A stretch of 32,838 nt of DNA. Source: JBDSKH01 sp050245915. GTDB lineage: Bacteria; Actinomycetota; Actinomycetes; Actinomycetales; Microbacteriaceae. The stretch spans positions 1 through 32,838 of the forward strand of contig JBFWWZ010000035.1 of assembly GCA_050245915.1 (NCBI GenBank). Reading direction: 5' to 3'. The notes under the pieces are model-generated. The model was not told the origin of the DNA, did no database searches, and saw only the letters and a list, made by a program, of their open reading frames with translations. Made by a program: the position numbers and the translations under genes. This document shows, piece by piece, positions 29,002 to 32,838 of the stretch (positions are counted from its first letter, which is position 1; each line of letters starts with the position of its first letter).

Positions 29002-31575
29002 ATGACGTCCGCCATTCCCGAGAAGCCGGCCCTCGAAGGGCTCGAAGCCAAGTGGGGCGAGGCGTGGGAGGCCGAAGGCACCCACCGGTTCGACCGCCAG
29101 GCCGCGCTGGGCGCCGGTGCGGCATCCGTGTTCAGCATCGACACCCCGCCGCCGACCGCGTCGGGCAGCCTGCACATCGGCCACGTCTTCAGCTACACCC
29201 ACATGGACCTGGCTGCGCGGTTCCAGCGGATGCGCGGGCAGCACCTCTTCTACCCGATGGGCTGGGACGACAACGGCCTGCCCACCGAACGCCGCGTGCA
29301 GAACTACTACGGGGTGCGCTGCGACCCGACGCTCCCCTACGTCGAGGGCTACGTGCCCCCGCAGGAGGGCGGCGACAACGCGTCGAGCAGGGCGGCCGAC
29401 CAGGTGCCGATCTCGCGGCGCAACTTCATCGAGCTGTGCGAGCGGCTCACCGCCGAGGACGAGAAGCAGTTCGAGGCGCTCTGGCGCGACCTCGGGCTCA
29501 GCGTCGACTGGTCGCTGACCTACCGCACCATCGGGCCGGAGGCGCAGCTGGCCGCCCAGCGCGCGTTCCTGCGCAACCTGCAGCGCGGCGAGGCGTACCA
29601 GGCCGACGCGCCCACCCTGTGGGATGTCACGTTCCGCACCGCGGTCGCCCAGGCGGAGCTCGAGGACCGCGATCAGCCCGCCGCCTACCACCGGGTCTCG
29701 TTCCACACGCCGGATGGCGGCACGATCGAGATCGAGACGACCCGGCCGGAACTGCTGCCCGCCTGCGTGGCGCTCGTCGCCCATCCCGATGACGAGCGGT
29801 ACCAGCCGTTCTTCGGCACCACCGTCACCACGCCGCTGTTCGGGGTGGAGGTGCCCGTCGTGGCCCATCACCTGGCCCAGCAGGACAAGGGCTCGGGCAT
29901 CGCGATGATCTGCACGTTCGGCGACGTGACCGACGTCGTCTGGCAGCGCGAGCTCGACCTGCCGATCCGCGCGGTGATCGGGGCCGAGGGGCGGCTGCTT
30001 CCCGAGGCGCCCGCGGCGCCGCTCTTCGCCCCCGGCGGCACCGAGGCCTACGCCGAGCTGGCGGGCAAGACGGTGTTCAGCGCGAAGGCGCGGATCGTCG
30101 AGCTGCTGCGCGAATCCGGCGACCTGATCGGCGAGCCGAAGCCGATCACCCACCCGGTGAAGTTCTTCGAGAAGGGCGACAAGCCGCTCGAGATCATCTC
30201 CACCCGGCAGTGGTACATCACGAACGGGGCGCGCGACGAGGCGCTGCGCGAGCGGCTGGTGGATGCGGGACGCGCCATCGACTTCCACCCCGACTTCATG
30301 CGGGTCCGCTACGAGAACTGGGTCGGTGGCCTGACCGGCGACTGGCTGATCTCACGCCAGCGGTTCTTCGGTGTGCCGATCCCGGTCTGGTATCCGCTCG
30401 ACGCCGACGGCGAGCCGGTGCGCGACCAGCCGATTCTCCCCGGTGAGGAGCTGCTGCCGGTGGACCCGTCGTCCGCGCCGGCGCCCGGCTACGACGAGGC
30501 GCAGCGCGGACGGCCCGGCGGCTTCATCGGCGAGCTCGACATCATGGACACCTGGGCGACATCGAGCCTCACCCCGCAGATCGCCGGCGGCTGGGGGGTC
30601 GACGACGAGCTGTTCGACCTGGTGTTCCCGTACGACCTGCGCTCGCAGGGGCAGGACATCATCCGCACCTGGCTGTTCTCGACGGTGCTGCGCGCGCAGC
30701 TCGAGCACGGGGCGATCCCCTGGAAGCACGCCGGCATCTCCGGCTTCATCGTCGACCCCGACCGCAAGAAGATGTCGAAGTCGAAAGGCAACGTGGTCAC
30801 CCCGGCCGCGATGCTCGAGGAGCATGGCTCGGATGCGGTGCGCTACTGGGCGGCGTCGTCGCGCCTGGGCACCGACGCGGCCTTCGACCCGCAGAACCCG
30901 AAGCAGATGAAGATCGGCCGCCGGCTCGCGATCAAGGTGCTGAACGCGGCGAAGTTCGTCTACGCGTTCCCGGAGGTCTCGACAGGCTCGACCTCCGTGA
31001 CCCACCCGCTCGACGCGGACATGCTCGCCGAGCTCGCCGTGGTCGTGCGCGAGGCGACCACCGCGTACGAGAACTTCGACCACGCACGCGCCCTCGAGGT
31101 GACCGAGCAGTTCTTCTGGACCTTCTGCGACGACTACCTGGAGCTCGTCAAAGAGCGGGCGTACGAGGGCGACCCCAGCTCCGCGCTCGCGCTGCGGCAG
31201 GCGGTCGACGTGATGCTGCGGTTGCTCGCGCCGGTGATCCCGTTCGCCACCGAGGAGGTGTGGCGCTGGACGCATGACAGCTCGATCCACCTGGCCGAAT
31301 GGCCGACGCTCGACGCCGGCGCCCCACGCGGGGTGCTGACGGCGGCGAGCGCCGCCCTGATCGGGATCCGGCGGGCGAAGACGGATGCCAAGGCCAGCCA
31401 GAAGACCGAGGTGACGTCGGCGACGATCGCCGGCCCCGGCATCCTGAGCGAGGCGGTCGACGACCTGCGGGCCGTCGGGCGCATCGGCGAACTCACGCTG
31501 ATCGAGGCGGACGAGGTCGCGGTGACCGACATCGTGCTCGCTGAGACACCGGAGGCCGGTTCGGGCGCAGAATGA
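29002..31575 (+). CDS. valS: Valyl-tRNA synthetase
   Basis: ValRS charges tRNA-Val and edits threonine. The 857-residue class Ia enzyme has HIGH at 58-61 (SGSLHIGHVFSYTH), the block GWDDNGLPTERRVQNYYGV, a CP1 editing domain (about 220-390; IEIETTRPELLPACVALV), KMSKS at 590-594 (DRKKMSKSKGNVV) and an anticodon-binding domain with AEWPTL. The WDDNGLPTE form and the lack of the C-terminal Leu/Lys/Glu coiled coil seen in E. coli ValRS place it in the shorter, archaeal-like branch found in many actinobacteria. Residues 657-667 (PEVSTGSTSVT) are encoded by a REP-like palindrome inserted in frame. The ATG 29002 has GGAG 4 bases upstream. Confidence 0.97.
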   Translation: MTSAIPEKPALEGLEAKWGEAWEAEGTHRFDRQAALGAGAASVFSIDTPPPTASGSLHIGHVFSYTHMDLAARFQRMRGQHLFYPMGWDDNGLPTERRVQNYYGVRCDPTLPYVEGYVPPQEGGDNASSRAADQVPISRRNFIELCERLTAEDEKQFEALWRDLGLSVDWSLTYRTIGPEAQLAAQRAFLRNLQRGEAYQADAPTLWDVTFRTAVAQAELEDRDQPAAYHRVSFHTPDGGTIEIETTRPELLPACVALVAHPDDERYQPFFGTTVTTPLFGVEVPVVAHHLAQQDKGSGIAMICTFGDVTDVVWQRELDLPIRAVIGAEGRLLPEAPAAPLFAPGGTEAYAELAGKTVFSAKARIVELLRESGDLIGEPKPITHPVKFFEKGDKPLEIISTRQWYITNGARDEALRERLVDAGRAIDFHPDFMRVRYENWVGGLTGDWLISRQRFFGVPIPVWYPLDADGEPVRDQPILPGEELLPVDPSSAPAPGYDEAQRGRPGGFIGELDIMDTWATSSLTPQIAGGWGVDDELFDLVFPYDLRSQGQDIIRTWLFSTVLRAQLEHGAIPWKHAGISGFIVDPDRKKMSKSKGNVVTPAAMLEEHGSDAVRYWAASSRLGTDAAFDPQNPKQMKIGRRLAIKVLNAAKFVYAFPEVSTGSTSVTHPLDADMLAELAVVVREATTAYENFDHARALEVTEQFFWTFCDDYLELVKERAYEGDPSSALALRQAVDVMLRLLAPVIPFATEEVWRWTHDSSIHLAEWPTLDAGAPRGVLTAASAALIGIRRAKTDAKASQKTEVTSATIAGPGILSEAVDDLRAVGRIGELTLIEADEVAVTDIVLAETPEAGSGAE
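30974..30995 (+). repeat. REP-like palindrome inside valS (copy 2)
   Basis: GAGGTC...GACCTC form a palindrome around tcgacaggctc, sharing a 15-base core with the element at 7174-7192. It is in frame and codes for EVSTGSTS in a linker between the catalytic core and anticodon-binding domain of ValRS. Confidence 0.6.
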
Positions 31576-31579
31576 CGCT

Positions 31580-32161
31580 ATGGCGACACGACTCGGACTG
31601 CCGGTCGCGGCGGTCGTTCTGACACTCGCGCTGGCGGCATGCGCGCCGTCCCCGGGAGGGGCGGTGAGCCCGTACCTCACGGCGGCGCCCGGAGCGAACG
31701 GGCCGGGAACGGCGCCCGGCGACGGCATCTACCCGCTGGTTCCCGCCACGCACGCGCACGTGCAGCTGCAGTGCCCGCTGGTCTCGGCCGTGCACTACGA
31801 CCCGGACGCGATCCCGCTCGACGAGGTCACCGGCGTGTACGTCTGCACGACGGCGCCGTACGACGACGCGCCGGACGGCACCCCGCAGATCGTCGAGTTC
31901 GTCGACCGGGTCGCCGGCGACGACATCCCCGGCCTGCTCGACGCGTACGCGATGGCGGATGCCGCGCGACCGGACGACGTGGTGTGCACCCTGCAGCTGG
32001 CGGATCCGCTGATCATCTGGATCCACTACGCCGACGAACGCATCACGCCGGTCTACGCGCCGACCGACGAGTGCGGCTTCCCGACACCCGAGGCCTCGGC
32101 CGCCTACGACGGGCTGGAGCTGCACCGGCTGCTGGTCGCGCGCGAGAAGCTGGACGCATGA
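31580..32161 (+). CDS. Lipoprotein, unknown function
   Basis: This 193-residue protein starts 4 bases after the valS stop. It has a lipoprotein signal: LTLALAAC with lipobox Cys21, so it should be lipid-anchored on the outer face of the membrane. The mature part holds four further Cys (QLQCPLV, VYVCTTA, VVCTLQL, DECGFPT), which could form two disulfides, and no recognisable catalytic motif. It may be co-transcribed with valS and is coupled to the next gene by an ATGA overlap. Confidence 0.82.
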   Translation: MATRLGLPVAAVVLTLALAACAPSPGGAVSPYLTAAPGANGPGTAPGDGIYPLVPATHAHVQLQCPLVSAVHYDPDAIPLDEVTGVYVCTTAPYDDAPDGTPQIVEFVDRVAGDDIPGLLDAYAMADAARPDDVVCTLQLADPLIIWIHYADERITPVYAPTDECGFPTPEASAAYDGLELHRLLVAREKLDA

Positions 32162-32601
32162 CCGAGATCCGCCCGATCGAACCCGCCGACCACGACGCCT
32201 GGCGGGAGCTCTTCCGCGAGTACGGGGTGTTCTACGAGACCGTGTTCACCGACAAGGTGTTCGACGGCGTCTGGCGGTGGCTGCTCGACCCCGGGCACGA
32301 GGTGTCGGCCCTCGTCGCCGTCGACGACGGCGAGCTCGTCGGCTTCGCGCACATCCGCCGCGTGGCGGACACGTTCACCGCGGGTCCCAGCTGGTTCCTC
32401 GACGACCTGTTCGTCGCACCGCAGCATCGCGGGTCGGGTGTCGCGCGGGCCCTCATCGAACGCGGGTACGCGGACGCGACCGCGGCAGGCGGCGGGACGT
32501 TCCGCTGGATCACCGCGGCCGACAACGAGACCGCACAGTTGCTGTACGACCGGATCGCGACCCGCGCCGGCTGGGTGGTCTACGAGAAGGAGCTCGGCTG
32601 A
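32158..32601 (+). CDS. GNAT-family N-acetyltransferase
   Basis: This 147-residue protein has the GNAT fold. Motif A is LDDLFVAPQHRGSGVARALI with the acetyl-CoA loop QHRGSGVA at 89-96, preceded by the beta4 strand AVDDGELVGFAHIRR and followed by the motif B region NETAQLLYDRIATRAGWVVYEKEL. The acceptor is unknown. The ATG overlaps the lipoprotein stop and the stop shares one base with the next ATG, so the three genes are tightly coupled. Confidence 0.92.
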   Translation: MTEIRPIEPADHDAWRELFREYGVFYETVFTDKVFDGVWRWLLDPGHEVSALVAVDDGELVGFAHIRRVADTFTAGPSWFLDDLFVAPQHRGSGVARALIERGYADATAAGGGTFRWITAADNETAQLLYDRIATRAGWVVYEKELG

Positions 32602-32831
32602 TGCAGCTCGGGACCCGCTGGGCGGTCGGCGCCGCCGCGCCCGACCGGGTGCCGGATGCGATGGTCGCCGCCATCGCGGAGGTCGAGTCCGAGGTCGCGG
32701 GCATCGACACCGCATCCTGGCGCTGGACCCTGACCTGGCTGGAGGGCCGCCCGATCGTCCAGCTGGACGACGGGACGACCCTCCGGTACGACCCGCTCAC
32801 CGATGCGGTGGAGCGGACGCAGGCCGACTGA
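32601..32831 (+). CDS. Small cytoplasmic protein, unknown function
   Basis: This 76-residue protein starts MQLGTRWAVGAAAPDRVPDAM, with an alpha-helical middle (VAAIAEVESEVAGIDTASWRW) and a short beta-rich end (TLTWLEGRPIVQLDDGTTLRYDPLTD). There is no signal, TM or known motif. It overlaps the acetyltransferase stop by one base, so it is probably co-translated with it. It could be a small fold of its own; I recognise no family. Confidence 0.75.
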   Translation: MQLGTRWAVGAAAPDRVPDAMVAAIAEVESEVAGIDTASWRWTLTWLEGRPIVQLDDGTTLRYDPLTDAVERTQAD

Positions 32832-32838
32832 ATCTCGC

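Overview
This window is high-GC actinobacterial chromosome. Gene order and protein style point to Microbacteriaceae, probably Microbacterium or a close relative. The evidence is the actinobacterial cluster ileS-folC-DUF4233-ndk / rne / rplU-rpmA-obgE-proB-proA-nadD-rsfS, a translational (Shine-Dalgarno-sequestering) ileS T-box, the small DUF4031 and DUF4233 genes, frequent GTG starts and 4-base ATGA/GTGA overlaps. There is no rRNA or tRNA gene, so the genus is an inference.

Layout. Positions 1-7.8 kb read mainly leftward: the first codons of rsfS, a 510-residue Pro/Ala/Val-rich tail-anchored protein, nadD, a small membrane protein, proA, proB, obgE, rpmA and rplU. An oppositely oriented MFS transporter gene sits between proA and proB. 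Positions 7.9-12 kb look like an accessory block between rplU and rne: a membrane protein, DUF4031, and a three-gene operon (COG0701 permease, TIGR03943/DUF1980 protein, secreted Ig/propeller-like protein). Positions 12-14.4 kb are rne (RNase E/G). Positions 14.66-16.18 kb are a rightward VKOR plus DsbA-like pair for extracytoplasmic disulfide formation. Positions 16.18-21.65 kb are the leftward T-box-ileS-folC-DUF4233-ndk operon, chained by overlaps. Positions 21.7-26.64 kb hold an MHS-type MFS transporter, a GntR/DUF1648 operon, two tandem paralogous membrane-anchored two-cysteine proteins and a secreted Asn/Gly- and Lys-rich protein. Positions 26.78-28.86 kb are a two-component system with the kinase gene first. 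From 29 kb to the end are valS, a lipoprotein, a GNAT acetyltransferase and a small orphan.

Regulation visible in sequence: a complete T-box switch with two mutually exclusive helices; about ten genes preceded by a TAnnnT or GATAAT -10 hexamer only 6-8 bases before the start codon, suggesting leaderless mRNAs; a perfect 9+9 bp inverted repeat over the VKOR promoter; strong GC-rich terminator hairpins around 25.2, 26.0 and 26.75 kb; and a REP-like palindrome present near 7.18 kb and in frame inside valS.

Most of the window is ordinary core genome. The least explained parts are the permease/TIGR03943/propeller operon, the tandem two-cysteine anchored proteins, the tail-anchored protein between nadD and rsfS, and the MFS gene lodged between proB and proA. 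No phage, IS element or CRISPR array was seen.
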